A stretch of DNA of 64,000 nt. It comes from Rhizobium sp. J15. Its GTDB lineage: Bacteria; Pseudomonadota; Alphaproteobacteria; Rhizobiales; Rhizobiaceae. The notes beneath the pieces are model-generated. The model was given only the letters and a program-made list of their open reading frames with translations. It was not told where the DNA came from and did no database searches. The translations under genes were made by a program, and so were the position numbers. The first letter of the stretch is position 1; each line of letters opens with the position of its first letter. The stretch covers positions 113,095-177,094 of the forward strand of contig NZ_NWSX01000010.1 in the NCBI RefSeq assembly GCF_002531825.1, written 5' to 3'. Of this stretch, positions 16,785 through 26,276 are shown piece by piece.

Positions 16785-18509
16785 TCAGCTCGCGCGGACG
16801 GCGCCGGCTTGCCGGACCTCCAGCGCTTCCTGCTCCAGCCGCGCCGTCAGATCGGCAAAGGATTGCGGCCGCCCGAACGCATAGCCCTGAAGAGTGTGGA
16901 CGCCGAGACCGGCAAGCACCTGGGCATGGTCGAGGGTTTCCACCCCTTCCGCGATGACTTCCATATCGAGGGCGCGCGCTATGTCGACCAGCGAGCTGAC
17001 CAGCCGGCGGCTGGGCACCGATTGCAGGATCGGCATCACCAGCTGGCGGTCGATCTTGACGCGATCCGGCCGCAGCTCGAGGAGGCCCAGCAAGGAGGCA
17101 TGGCCAGAGCCGAGGTCGTCGATTTCGATGTCGATGCCGAAGGATTTGATTGTCTGGATATTCTCCCGCACCTGATCGCTCAGGCTGTCGAGGAATATCG
17201 TTTCTATCAGCTCGAAGCTCAGCCGGCCGGGCGGTATGTCGAACGCGCCGAGCCTGGTGATCCACTCGGGATCGTCGAGACGGTCGGCGGAAAGGTTCAC
17301 CGACACCCGGATCCCGGCAAGCGCAGCGCAGGATTCCATATCCGACAGAACGGCTTTCAGAATGACGTCATCGAGCTCTGCGACCAGTCCGTTCGATGCG
17401 GCGAGCGACAGGAAATGCGACGGCGCGAGAATTCCCCTGGTCGGATGGTGCCATCGCGCCAGCGCCTCGACGCCGTTGATCCGCAACGACCTGGCGTCGA
17501 CCTGAACCTGATAGAAGGGGCGGATCTGGCCGAGCGCCAGTCCCGAACGGAGATCCTGGGCAAGCTGCCTTTCGTTGGCGAGCGCCGAAGCCATCTCATC
17601 GGAAAAGACTTCGGCGCGGTTCCGCCCATTCCGTTTGGCGTGATAGAGCGCCAGATCGGAATGCGAGAGCAGCTTGGCAAAATCGGCGCTTGCAGCACTG
17701 GCAACGCCGATCGAGCATCGGACGATCAGCGTCTGATCGCCGACAGGAATCGGATTGCCCAGGCTTTCCTGAATATGATCGAGCACCGCATCGATCCGGG
17801 CGCCTTCGTCTTCCGGGATGAGGATGGCGAACTCATCGCCGCCAAGACGCGCGGCGACACCGCCCGCGGAAATGGCGTTCAGCAGAATCTTGCTGACATG
17901 GCAGAGAACGAAATCGCCGACCGCATGGCCGAAACGATCGTTGATTTCCTTGAAGTGATCGACGTCGATGTGGAAAAGCGTGACCTTGACGCTCTCTTTC
18001 CTGGCAAATTCGGCCAGGGCGAAGTCGAAGCTGCGCCTGTTCAGAAGCCCGGTCAAATGATCGTGGTCGGCGGCGAGCCGCGCCTCCTCCCGGCTTCTTT
18101 CGAGCTCCTTGTTGAGAAGCACGTCGTCGGTCACGTCCCATTCGGCACCGACAAAGCAGGGATCGCCGCTCGCATCGACGAAATAGCGGGCACGCGAGCG
18201 CAGATAGCGCACCGCGCCGTCCGGCCGGATGATGCGGAACTCGGAAGCATAATCCGATTTGGTTTCTATCGCGCGCAGAAACACCGCATTGGTCGGCCCC
18301 AGGTCGTCGGGATGGACGCTGTCGAGCCAGATGACATCGAGCGGTGCCTTGGGCACGCCATAGATCGCCTTGAGCTGCTCATCCCACCGCGTCTGGTTCT
18401 TCGCGATGTTGTGCTGCCAGATGCCGATCCCGGACGCCTCGAGAGCCAGGCCAAGCTGGCGAAGCAGGTTCTCTAGCTCGACATTCGTTCTGGACCGTTT
18501 TGTGCTCAA
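16785..18509 (-). CDS. PAS-GGDEF-EAL protein (cyclic di-GMP turnover)
   Basis: 574 residues without membrane segments. A PAS domain with PAC motif (about 10-135; GIGIWQHN, FRIIRPDGAVRYLRSRA) is followed by a diguanylate cyclase domain with intact GGDEF at about 224 (ARLGGDEFAIL) and an EAL phosphodiesterase domain: EALARW near 347, NLSADR, ELIET, IDDLGSGHASL, KIDRQL, AEGVET and QGYAFGRP. Both catalytic signatures look intact, so either activity or both is possible, with PAS as sensor. The start is a TTG at 18509. Divergent from the M24 gene across 425 bp and convergent with the quorum-sensing island. Confidence 0.9.
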   Translation of the reverse strand: MSTKRSRTNVELENLLRQLGLALEASGIGIWQHNIAKNQTRWDEQLKAIYGVPKAPLDVIWLDSVHPDDLGPTNAVFLRAIETKSDYASEFRIIRPDGAVRYLRSRARYFVDASGDPCFVGAEWDVTDDVLLNKELERSREEARLAADHDHLTGLLNRRSFDFALAEFARKESVKVTLFHIDVDHFKEINDRFGHAVGDFVLCHVSKILLNAISAGGVAARLGGDEFAILIPEDEGARIDAVLDHIQESLGNPIPVGDQTLIVRCSIGVASAASADFAKLLSHSDLALYHAKRNGRNRAEVFSDEMASALANERQLAQDLRSGLALGQIRPFYQVQVDARSLRINGVEALARWHHPTRGILAPSHFLSLAASNGLVAELDDVILKAVLSDMESCAALAGIRVSVNLSADRLDDPEWITRLGAFDIPPGRLSFELIETIFLDSLSDQVRENIQTIKSFGIDIEIDDLGSGHASLLGLLELRPDRVKIDRQLVMPILQSVPSRRLVSSLVDIARALDMEVIAEGVETLDHAQVLAGLGVHTLQGYAFGRPQSFADLTARLEQEALEVRQAGAVRAS

Positions 18510-18934
18510 AGGCGATCTCGCTGTTTCGTTCGCCCAAATGTCTCATTGAATATTTTATAGAGTGCTAATCGGCATCTCGCGGCAATCGCGCCGCCATGCT
18601 GCGCAGCCGAAGCGCTGCCGCGCAGACCCCAATCCGGCGAAATTCGCGTCCCGATCTTTCGCGGCAGGCTCCGCCCCGGCGCCATCCAGAAAAATCTTGT
18701 AAAAAAAATTACGAAGATATTCTGCTTTCCCGTTACACGGCGGAGATCACCGAAACAGGGATATTCAAATCATTTTCGACACTTGTTCAATCTTCATATT
18801 ACCGGGGCTGAAATAATTATCCCGCTAACGAGTATTTTTCTTACAACGCCTTTCGCGCAGCATTTTCCACATATGAAATATTTATTGCAAAGCGCGGCCG
18901 TTGCGCTCTTAATTGAAAAAAAGGAACCACATGA
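18510..18934. other. 425-bp divergent intergenic region, A/T-richer than its surroundings
   Basis: It separates the TTG of the GGDEF-EAL gene from the M24 gene start. Short open frames here have no ribosome site or recognisable protein. A/T-rich runs at 18690-18720 and 18900-18920 suit promoters for both genes, but I see no defined box. Confidence 0.6.
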
Positions 18935-20353
18935 ATGCTCACACGGTCCGAACGCGCTCCCGCACCATTGTCGCCTGAAGCCCTTCTCGACGGGTTCCAG
19001 CCCAGCTTCGAATTCGAGCCGGTCAATCCGCTGCCGGAGGAAGAATTCGCGGAACGCCTGCGCCATATCCGGCGCGAGGCCACCATGGCCGGCCACGATC
19101 TCATCCTCGTCCATGCCGATTCCATCGGCTCCTACCGCGTGTCGAATTCCTATCTGCGCTACATCTGCGACTGGATGCGCGAAGGCGTGCTCGTCATTCC
19201 GACGGACGAGGATCTGCCGATGGCGCTGTTCTCCTTCTTCAGCAGTTCCGTCCTGCTGCCGCCGGCCGGCGAACCGGTGCTCGTCGAGGATATCTGGCAG
19301 ATCGGCACCTGGGGGCGCGAAACCTACAACCGGCCCGGCCGGACCGTCGACCGTGTCGTCGAGGCGGTCGCCGCTCATCTGGAGGGACGGGGATTTGCCT
19401 GCAGCCAGATCGGCCTTTTCGGCGATGCCACCTCCTCACCCTATTGGGACGGCCTGAAGACCCGTCTGCCGCGTAGCCGCTTCGTGTCCGATGCCGGCAT
19501 CATCGAACGGATGCAGCGGCGGCGCAGCAAGCGCGAGCAGGCGATCGTGCGGGCGGCGGCGCAACTGGCCGATATCGGCATCCAGGCCGCCTATCACGTC
19601 ACCCGTCCCGGCGTGACCGATCACCAGATCTATGCGGCCTTCACCTTTGCCCAGATGGCGCGCGGCGGCGAATGGGGCGATGGCTATCAGATCGGCGTCA
19701 ACCGCTACGGCACCCATTGCGGCAAGCCCTATGGCCATGTCGTCAGCCCCGGCGACCTCGTCAATCTCTATATTTCGAGCGTCAGCTATCACGGCTACTC
19801 CGCGCAGATCGCCCGCATGATCGCCGTTGGCGACATCACCGACCAACAGGAAGAAGTCCTGCAGATGTGCGTCGAAGGCGTCGAGGCGGCGGCGGCGCGT
19901 GTGCGCCCGGGCGTCTTGGTCTCCGAAGTCGCCAACGCATCCTTCGAGCCCTATATCCGCCGTGGATACCTGAAATCGGCCGACAGTCGAACGATGCCTT
20001 ATAACTGGCAATCGAATGAAGACGGATCGCCCCGCCAAGTCCCGCGCAGCTACGTGGCTGACGCCGATTGGGAGCGGCAGGGGCGCAGGCTGATGCATGT
20101 CTATCCCGCGACCAGAGGACCGCACAATCCCAATGTCGGCCACTCCGTCTCGATGGCCAAATTCAAGCCCTACAACATCGCCTCCAACAATCATGACCGG
20201 CTGGAGGAGGGCATGACCTTCGTCCTGCATTCGCAGTGGCTCGATCCGCTGGTGGCGGGCTGCAATGTCGGGGACTGCTATCTTGTCACCGACGACGGCT
20301 GCGAGAATTTGAGCTGCAACACGTCCTTGGCGCCCTACCGCGTCAAGGCCTGA
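18935..20353 (+). CDS. M24-family creatinase/prolidase-like protein lacking most metal ligands
   Basis: 472 residues. The C-terminal half has the pita-bread fold layout of M24 enzymes (RRRSKREQAIVRAAAQLADIG, then VSPGDLVNLYISS, YHGYSAQIAR, GHSVSM, EEGMTFVLHSQWL and a VTDDGCENLS ending). The usual metal ligands are changed: the Asp of LVxxDxG is replaced in LVNLYISS, SDxTRT is SAQIAR, and the later glutamates are not seen where expected. The creatinase branch of M24 works without metal, so a C-N hydrolase acting on a small nitrogen compound is more likely than a peptidase. First gene of an ABC-transporter operon. Confidence 0.75.
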   Translation: MLTRSERAPAPLSPEALLDGFQPSFEFEPVNPLPEEEFAERLRHIRREATMAGHDLILVHADSIGSYRVSNSYLRYICDWMREGVLVIPTDEDLPMALFSFFSSSVLLPPAGEPVLVEDIWQIGTWGRETYNRPGRTVDRVVEAVAAHLEGRGFACSQIGLFGDATSSPYWDGLKTRLPRSRFVSDAGIIERMQRRRSKREQAIVRAAAQLADIGIQAAYHVTRPGVTDHQIYAAFTFAQMARGGEWGDGYQIGVNRYGTHCGKPYGHVVSPGDLVNLYISSVSYHGYSAQIARMIAVGDITDQQEEVLQMCVEGVEAAAARVRPGVLVSEVANASFEPYIRRGYLKSADSRTMPYNWQSNEDGSPRQVPRSYVADADWERQGRRLMHVYPATRGPHNPNVGHSVSMAKFKPYNIASNNHDRLEEGMTFVLHSQWLDPLVAGCNVGDCYLVTDDGCENLSCNTSLAPYRVKA

Positions 20354-20402
20354 CCCAACAACAACGATAAATCGACAAAACAAACAAAAGAGGTGAACGA
20401 AA

Positions 20403-21632
20403 ATGAATAGAATTTCCCTGCTCTCCGGCGCCTGCGCCGTCATCATGGCATTGGCTGCGGCAGCACCTGCCACGGCGCAAGACAAGGTGAACCTCGTCGT
20501 CTCGAATTCCCAATGGCTCGACGCCCTGCGCGGCGAAGCGCTGTGGAAGGCGGTCAAGAATTATGAAAAAAAGGCACCCAACGTCCAGCTCGAATCCCTC
20601 GGCATTCCGTCGAAGGATTATGGCGACCGGCTGATGACCGAGTTCGGCGCCGGCCAAGGGCCCGATGTGGCGATCATCCAGGAAGGCGTCTTCTTCGCGC
20701 TCGCCGATGCCGGCCTTCTCGTCGACGTCGGCTCTGCGACCGAAGGTGTCACGCTCAACGCCACAGCGAAGAACGGCATCGTCGACGGCGTGACGCTCGG
20801 CGTTCCCTGGCAGCGCGCGGCCTACGCGCTGATCTATAACGGCAAGCTGACCGAAACGGCCGGCGCCGCCGTGCCGAAAACCATCGACGAGCTCATCGCA
20901 AGCGCCAAGACCGTACAGGACAAGACGGGCGCCATCGGCTTCACCTCGCGTCACCAGATCAACGACTTCTCCGGCTTCTACATGGATTTCCAGAGCTGGG
21001 CCTATGGCTATGGCGTCAACTGGGTGAACGACAAGGGCAAGCTGACGATCAACACGCCCGAAGCGGTCAAGGCCGTCACCGAATTCAAGAAGATGTACGA
21101 TGCGAAGATCATTCCTGTCGGCGATGATATGCCGACCCAGCGCACACGCTTCAAGGAAGGCCGCGTCGGCTTCAGTATCGACAACTCCGGCGGAACGCTC
21201 AACATCGGCTCCGGCGGCACGATCAAAAGCGCCGACATGCATGCGGCGCCCCTGCCCTTCCCCAATCCCGGCGCCCATCAGCAGATCTATGTCGTCGTCA
21301 ACGCCAACAGCAAGCATCCCGATGAAGCCAAGGACTTCCTGAAATGGCTGATGAGCCCGGAGGGCCAGACCGATTTGCGCAAGGCTTCCGGACCGGACAT
21401 GCTGGCAACCGACGTGCCGCTGACGGAAGAGTTCGTGGCCGCCAATCCCTGGGCTCCGGTCTTTGCCGACATCGCCCAGAAGTCGCGCTCGGTGCTCATT
21501 CCCGGCTACGAGGTCGAGACGACGCAGATCATGCGCCCCGTCATGGAAGCCGTCGAGGAAGTGCTGATCAAGGGCACCGATCCTGCCGCAGCGCTGACAA
21601 AGGCTCAGGAAAAAGTCGACGGCATGTTCTGA
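20403..21632 (+). CDS. ABC transporter extracellular substrate-binding protein (family 1)
   Basis: 409 residues with a Sec signal peptide (MNRISLLSGACAVIMALAAAAPATAQ, cut near 26). The mature protein has the family-1 (MalE/UgpB-like) layout: LWKAVKNYEKKAP, FGAGQGPDVAIIQEG, GVTLGVPWQRAAYALIYN, and a C-terminal MEAVEEVLIKGTDPAAAL. It delivers a solute to the two permeases downstream. Substrate cannot be read from sequence; operon partners (creatinase-like enzyme, Asp/Glu/hydantoin racemase) suggest a nitrogen-containing compound rather than a simple sugar. Confidence 0.88.
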   Translation: MNRISLLSGACAVIMALAAAAPATAQDKVNLVVSNSQWLDALRGEALWKAVKNYEKKAPNVQLESLGIPSKDYGDRLMTEFGAGQGPDVAIIQEGVFFALADAGLLVDVGSATEGVTLNATAKNGIVDGVTLGVPWQRAAYALIYNGKLTETAGAAVPKTIDELIASAKTVQDKTGAIGFTSRHQINDFSGFYMDFQSWAYGYGVNWVNDKGKLTINTPEAVKAVTEFKKMYDAKIIPVGDDMPTQRTRFKEGRVGFSIDNSGGTLNIGSGGTIKSADMHAAPLPFPNPGAHQQIYVVVNANSKHPDEAKDFLKWLMSPEGQTDLRKASGPDMLATDVPLTEEFVAANPWAPVFADIAQKSRSVLIPGYEVETTQIMRPVMEAVEEVLIKGTDPAAALTKAQEKVDGMF

Positions 21633-21666
21633 CGAACGAGCCGCTGATCAACAAGGAAAATGGGCC

Positions 21667-22617
21667 ATGACTGACCAAACCCTGCTGGAGCGGCCCCTGG
21701 CCGTCCCAGCATACTCCGCCCGAAAATCCACAGCCCGCAGACGGCTGAACGGACTTCTGCCCTATGCCTTCGTCATCCCGCCGGCCCTCTATCTGCTGGT
21801 GTTCATGTTCTGGCCGCTCGGCAAGCAGATCTATCTGAGCTTCACCCGCACGCGGCTCGCCAACCCGAACCGCAGCAGCTTCATCGGATTGCGGAATTAC
21901 GAAAGACTGCTCGACAATCCGGATTTCTACACGACGCTGCAGATCACCCTGATCTATTCCGTCATGGCCGTGGTGATCGGCGTCACCGTCGGCCTCATCG
22001 CAGCGCTTGCGCTGAACCGGCCGTTTCCGGGCCGCACCCTGGTGCGCGGCATCCTGCTGTTCGGCTGGGCGGTTCCCAATGTCGCCGCCGCGCTCGTGTG
22101 GCTGTGGATCTTCAACGAGCGCTCGGGCATCCTCAACACGATCGTCACCGGTCTCGGCCTCGAACGGATCTCCTGGCTGACCAGCACCGAGATGGCGCTG
22201 CCTTCGATTCTTCTCGTCACGGTGTGGCAGGTCGCGCCCTTCGTCATGCTGGTGATGCTGGCTGCCCTTCAATCCGTTCCGGAAGAGGTGAAGGAGGCGG
22301 CGGTCGTCGACGGCGCCGACAAGCTCAACGTCTTCAAGTCGGTGACGCTGCCGCACATCCTGCCGACATTGCAGCTCGTTTCCCTGCTCGTCATGGTCTG
22401 GTCGATCCGCCGCTTCGACATCATCTACTTGCTGACGGGCGGCGGCCCGGTCGACAGCACCAGCACCCTCATCGTCAAGCTGCGGCAGGTCGCCTTCGAG
22501 AACCATGACCTCGGCCTCTCCAGCACCTACGGCGTGGTCGGCCTGGTCTTGGCGCTCTCAGTCGCGGCGATCCATGCGCTCTTCAACCACCGCCGTCAGA
22601 AAATGAGTTCGCGATGA
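21667..22617 (+). CDS. ABC transporter permease (MalF/UgpA type)
   Basis: 316 residues, six predicted membrane segments starting at LLPYAFVIPPALYLLVFMFWP. The cytoplasmic EAA loop, which docks the ATPase, is VPEEVKEAAVVDGADKLNVF. The stop overlaps the second permease start as ATGA (22614-22617). Partner of the binding protein upstream and of the ATPase at 23455. Confidence 0.9.
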   Translation: MTDQTLLERPLAVPAYSARKSTARRRLNGLLPYAFVIPPALYLLVFMFWPLGKQIYLSFTRTRLANPNRSSFIGLRNYERLLDNPDFYTTLQITLIYSVMAVVIGVTVGLIAALALNRPFPGRTLVRGILLFGWAVPNVAAALVWLWIFNERSGILNTIVTGLGLERISWLTSTEMALPSILLVTVWQVAPFVMLVMLAALQSVPEEVKEAAVVDGADKLNVFKSVTLPHILPTLQLVSLLVMVWSIRRFDIIYLLTGGGPVDSTSTLIVKLRQVAFENHDLGLSSTYGVVGLVLALSVAAIHALFNHRRQKMSSR

Positions 22618-23449
22618 GCAATCTCCATCAAATCCCGACCCGCCTGCTGCATATCCTGCTCGTTCTCGCGCTCACGGTTTTCGGCGGCTTCCCGATCTAT
22701 TGGATGGCGACAACGGCGCTGTCGCTGAATTCCGAACTCTACAACAGCGGCCAGGTGCCGTGGCCGCAGCTAGCCAACCTGCCAGCCATGATCGGCGAAC
22801 TCTCCCAGTTGCCGCTGATGCGCTGGCTGATGAATACCAGCATCGTTGCTGTCGGAACCACCGTCCTCAGCCTGGTGCTCGGCGCCCTTGCCGGCTACTC
22901 CCTCAGCCGCTTCAAGTTCCACGGCAAGAGCATCCTGGGCTTCCTGATGTTCATGACGCAGGTGGTTCCCGAGGCGCTGATCCTCGTGCCGCTCTACGCC
23001 ATGTTCATCACCTTCGGGCTTCTGAACAGCCTGTTCGGCCTGGTGCTCGCCAATGTCGGCTTCTCGCTGCCGGTGGCCGCCTTCATCATCAAGGGCGCCA
23101 TCGATGCCGTTCCCTACGAGATCGAGGAATCGGCCGTCATCGACAATTGCCCGCGCATCAGCGTGCTGACGATGATCATCCTGCCGATCATCGCGCCCTC
23201 GATGGCGGCAGCCGCAGTGATTTCCTTCTTTGCCGGCTGGAACGAATATCTCTTCGCCGCAACCTTCCTGATGGACAGAGACCTCTGGCCGGCCAGCGTC
23301 GGGCTTGCATCCTTCGTCGGCCAGTACGAGACGCCGCTTTCGCGGTCATGGCCGCGGCTTTGATCTTCAGCCTCCCGGCCGTCGTCTTCTTCCTTCTCAT
23401 TCAACGCAAGATCGTCGCCGGCATCACCGCCGGTGCAGTGAAGGGATAA
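22614..23449 (+). pseudogene. ABC transporter permease (MalG/UgpE type), broken by a one-base frameshift
   Basis: The frame from ATG 22614 runs normally through five membrane segments and the EAA loop (YEIEESAVIDNCPRISV), then at about 23341 changes frame and stops at 23361-23363. The missing end (AVMAAALIFSLPAVVFFLL, then RKIVAGITAGAVKG) is present in the +1-shifted frame up to the TAA at 23447. Restoring one G in TCG(G)CGGTC near 23342 joins the two parts into a normal 278-residue permease. As written, the protein of 249 residues lacks its last membrane segment. It is either a real recent mutation or a base-calling error; nothing else in the gene is decayed. Confidence 0.9.
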
Positions 23450-23454
23450 TCCCC

Positions 23455-24636
23455 ATGCCTCAGATCACCATGAAAGGCGTCAGCAAGAATTTCGGCGACG
23501 CCACCGTCATTCCCCAGTTCGATGCCTCGATCGATGACGGCGAATTCCTCGTCCTCCTCGGTCCCTCCGGCTGCGGCAAGTCCACCCTCTTGCGCATGAT
23601 CGCCGGGCTGACCGGCATCACCTCGGGAAGCCTCAGTTTCGACGGCGAGGATGTCAACGACTGGACGCCCAGCCGGCGCGGCGTCGCCTTTGTCTTCCAG
23701 TCCTATGCGCTTTATCCGCATATGACGGTGCGCGAAAACATCGCCTTCCCGCTGCTGATGGATGCATTCCGCAAATGGCATCACATACCGCTCGTCAGCA
23801 GCGTCATGCGCTGGAAGCTGATGCGCCGCCCCGATATCGTCGAGCGCACCAACCAGATCGCCGAACAGCTGGAACTCGCACCCTTGATGAACCGGCGTCC
23901 GGCGAGCCTCTCCGGCGGCCAGCGCCAGCGTGTCGCGCTCGCCCGTTCGCTGGTGCGCGATCCCTCGCTCTATCTTCTGGACGAGCCGCTCTCCAATCTC
24001 GATGCCAAGCTGCGCACGCAAATGCGCTCTGAGATATCGACCCTGCATCAGCGCGTGCGCAAAACCTTCGTCTACGTCACCCACGATCAGGTCGAGGCCA
24101 TGACGATGGCGACGAAGATCATCGTGATGAATCGCGGCGAGATCCAGCAGATCGGCACGCCCGACGAGATCTACGAGCATCCGGCGAACACCTTCGTCGC
24201 CCGCTTCGTCGGCGCGCCTCCGATGAACCTTCTCCCCGTCCGGCGGCAGGGGCAGCAATTGACGCTCGAGGCCGGCGCGGCCTTCACGCATCCCGGCGAA
24301 CTGCCGGCCGAAAAGGAACTGATCCTCGGCCTGCGCCCCGAGCGGCTGAGGCTTCAATCGGCGGAACAGCCCGGCATTCCCGTCGAGGTGAGCCTTGTGG
24401 AAAAACTCGGCGCCGAAGTCATCCTCGGATGCCGTATCGTCCATCCCGGCGACAGGCAATCCGGCGCGCTCCTGCGGCAGGATCTGGTCTTCGTGCGTAT
24501 CTCGGGCAATCCGCATATCGCGATCGGCACGCGGGCTTCGCTCGGATACGACGCGGCTGACGTCAACTGGTATTCGCCACAGACCGGCAAGGCGCTGCAT
24601 TCGGCTCCTGCTCCACTCCTCTCCTGCAGCGCCTGA
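23455..24636 (+). CDS. ABC transporter ATP-binding protein (UgpC/MalK-like)
   Basis: 393 residues. Walker A GPSGCGKST (about 38-46), signature LSGGQRQRVALARSLV, Walker B LYLLDEPLSNLD, H-loop TFVYVTHDQVEAM, followed by a C-terminal OB-type regulatory domain (LILGLRPERLRL). An unusual insertion of about 25 residues (FRKWHHIPLVSSVMRWKL) lies between the Q-loop and the signature. It energises the two permeases. ATG 23455 lies five bases after the end of the restored permease frame. Confidence 0.9.
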   Translation: MPQITMKGVSKNFGDATVIPQFDASIDDGEFLVLLGPSGCGKSTLLRMIAGLTGITSGSLSFDGEDVNDWTPSRRGVAFVFQSYALYPHMTVRENIAFPLLMDAFRKWHHIPLVSSVMRWKLMRRPDIVERTNQIAEQLELAPLMNRRPASLSGGQRQRVALARSLVRDPSLYLLDEPLSNLDAKLRTQMRSEISTLHQRVRKTFVYVTHDQVEAMTMATKIIVMNRGEIQQIGTPDEIYEHPANTFVARFVGAPPMNLLPVRRQGQQLTLEAGAAFTHPGELPAEKELILGLRPERLRLQSAEQPGIPVEVSLVEKLGAEVILGCRIVHPGDRQSGALLRQDLVFVRISGNPHIAIGTRASLGYDAADVNWYSPQTGKALHSAPAPLLSCSA

Positions 24637-24645
24637 GGAGCCGAT

Positions 24646-25563
24646 ATGTTCGATTTTCATGTCGCCGCGACCGGCCACAGCCTGAACTATCTTCCGCATT
24701 ATGTCGCCGTGCGGCAGGGCTTCTTCGAGGCGGAGGGCCTGCGCGTCACCGTCAGCGTGCCGCGTCCCTGGGATCTGGTGCTGGAAGAGCTTCGCCGGGG
24801 AACCGCCCAGGCTGCGCTCGGCGGCATCTGGGTGCCGTCCATGTATCTTGGCCGCGGCACGCGTTTCACTCCCTTCGCCCAGATCGCGGCCCGCGCGCCG
24901 CTCGCCATCGTCGGCCGGGAAAAACAGGAGGAATTCCGCTGGGAGACGCTGCCCGGCAAGGTCGTCCTGATGAAGGGCAGCAACGGCGCCAGCGTCGGGC
25001 TCTTTTTCAAACTGTGCCTGCGCGAGCATGGCATCGACCCCGGCAAGCTCGGCTATATCCAGGATCTCGACGGCGCCATGCTCTCGGAACTTTTCCACGG
25101 CGGCATGGGCGATTATCTGATCGTCGATTACCCGAATGCGCTGCGGATGGAGGCGGAAGCCCGCGGTCATGTCGTGCAGCCGCTTCCCGTCACCGGAGGC
25201 AATGTGCCGTGGAGCGTCTATTATGCGCTCGGCGAGAACGACCCTGAGCGGCAGGAAATCCAGACGCGTTTTGCCCTCGCCCTCAATCGGGGCATGGAAT
25301 GGATCTTGGCGCGGAATCCGGAGACCTACGCCGATTTTCTCGCCGAGACCTTCCCCAGCCTGCCCTTGAACATCGTCCTGTCCGCGGCGCGGACCTATAT
25401 CGCGCACGGCATGTGGACGACGCCGAGGATCGATGCGGATGGCTATCGCCGCTGGCAGCAGGGTATTACGGCCGGTCATCTCACCACGGCTCCAATTCCC
25501 TATGAGCAACTGATCGATTCCGTTCCGACCCGGCAATGGCAAGGGGCTGAAGAAATCGCATGA
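24646..25563 (+). CDS. NMT1/ThiY-like periplasmic-binding-fold protein without signal peptide
   Basis: 305 residues of the NMT1/THI5-like fold: HSLNYLPHYVAVRQGFFEAEGL at residues 9-30, ALGGIWVPSMYLGRG, VVLMKGSNGASVGLFF, then GGMGDYLIVDYPNALRME. Relatives are usually ABC binding proteins for pyrimidines, sulfonates or nitrate. The start (GAGGAG six bases before ATG 24646) is only nine bases after the ATPase stop and begins directly with the first strand, leaving no room for an export signal. It overlaps the racemase start by ATGA. It is therefore probably cytoplasmic, a ligand-binding or catalytic role being possible. Confidence 0.72.
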   Translation: MFDFHVAATGHSLNYLPHYVAVRQGFFEAEGLRVTVSVPRPWDLVLEELRRGTAQAALGGIWVPSMYLGRGTRFTPFAQIAARAPLAIVGREKQEEFRWETLPGKVVLMKGSNGASVGLFFKLCLREHGIDPGKLGYIQDLDGAMLSELFHGGMGDYLIVDYPNALRMEAEARGHVVQPLPVTGGNVPWSVYYALGENDPERQEIQTRFALALNRGMEWILARNPETYADFLAETFPSLPLNIVLSAARTYIAHGMWTTPRIDADGYRRWQQGITAGHLTTAPIPYEQLIDSVPTRQWQGAEEIA

Positions 25564-26276
25564 AAATAGCCGTCATCAATCCGAACACGACGGTCGAGAT
25601 GACCCGGGCGATCGGCGTCGCCGCGGCGCGATCGGCCGCACCCACGACCGAACTCCTGATCCGCCAGTCGAACCATGGCCCTTCGGCGATCGAAGGCCCG
25701 TTCGACGGCGCGGTCTGCCTGCCCGGACTGCTCCAGGCCATTCAGCAGGCCGAGGCCGAGGGCGCACGAGCCCATGTGATCGCCTGTTTCGACGACACCG
25801 GGCTAGACGCGGCGCGCGCCCTGTCGCATTGCCCGGTCATCGGCGTCGGCGAGGCGGCGCTCCATGTCGCAAGCCTCGTCGCCCAGGAATTCTGCGTCGT
25901 CACCACGCTTTCCCGATCGGTGCCGACGCTGAAGATGAACATTCTGCGCTACGGATTCGAACGGCGCTGCCCGCAGGTTCTGGCCAGCGACATTCCCGTG
26001 CTCGATCTGCACCGGCCGGAAAGCGGAGCGCGTGAGAAGATCTCCGGCCTCATCGTGCGGGCAATGGAAAACGGCGCCGAGGCTGCGGTTCTCGGCTGCG
26101 CCGGCATGGCGGATCTGGCCGCGTCATTGCAGCAGGAACTCGGCATTCCCGTCATCAACGGTATCGATGCCGCCGTCCGCCTGGCGGAAATGTTGGCGGC
26201 ATCGGGGCTTGCTCCCTCGAAGCGCCGCGGCTGGGCCTTTCCATCGCGCGCCGGCGATTTCCTGCGAGTAGATTAG
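25560..26276 (+). CDS. Asp/Glu/hydantoin racemase family protein
   Basis: 238 residues: IAVINPNTTVEMTRAIG at the N-terminus, ACFDDTGLDAAR with the first catalytic Cys (about 76), and AVLGCAGMADLA with the second Cys (about 180). These two cysteines act as proton donor and acceptor in hydantoin and aspartate racemases. Last gene of the ABC operon (4-bp overlap upstream). Its end overlaps the convergent RpiR gene by 4 bp. Likely racemises a hydantoin-like or amino-acid product imported by the transporter. Confidence 0.87.
   Translation: MKIAVINPNTTVEMTRAIGVAAARSAAPTTELLIRQSNHGPSAIEGPFDGAVCLPGLLQAIQQAEAEGARAHVIACFDDTGLDAARALSHCPVIGVGEAALHVASLVAQEFCVVTTLSRSVPTLKMNILRYGFERRCPQVLASDIPVLDLHRPESGAREKISGLIVRAMENGAEAAVLGCAGMADLAASLQQELGIPVINGIDAAVRLAEMLAASGLAPSKRRGWAFPSRAGDFLRVD

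Noticed and set aside
18596..18811. A 71-codon frame upstream of the M24 gene
   Set aside because: Located in an A/T-rich promoter region with no Shine-Dalgarno and low-complexity translation.
23401..25542. A 713-codon minus-strand frame across the ABC ATPase and NMT1-like genes
   Set aside because: It is antisense to two genes with clear family motifs and shows no motif of its own.
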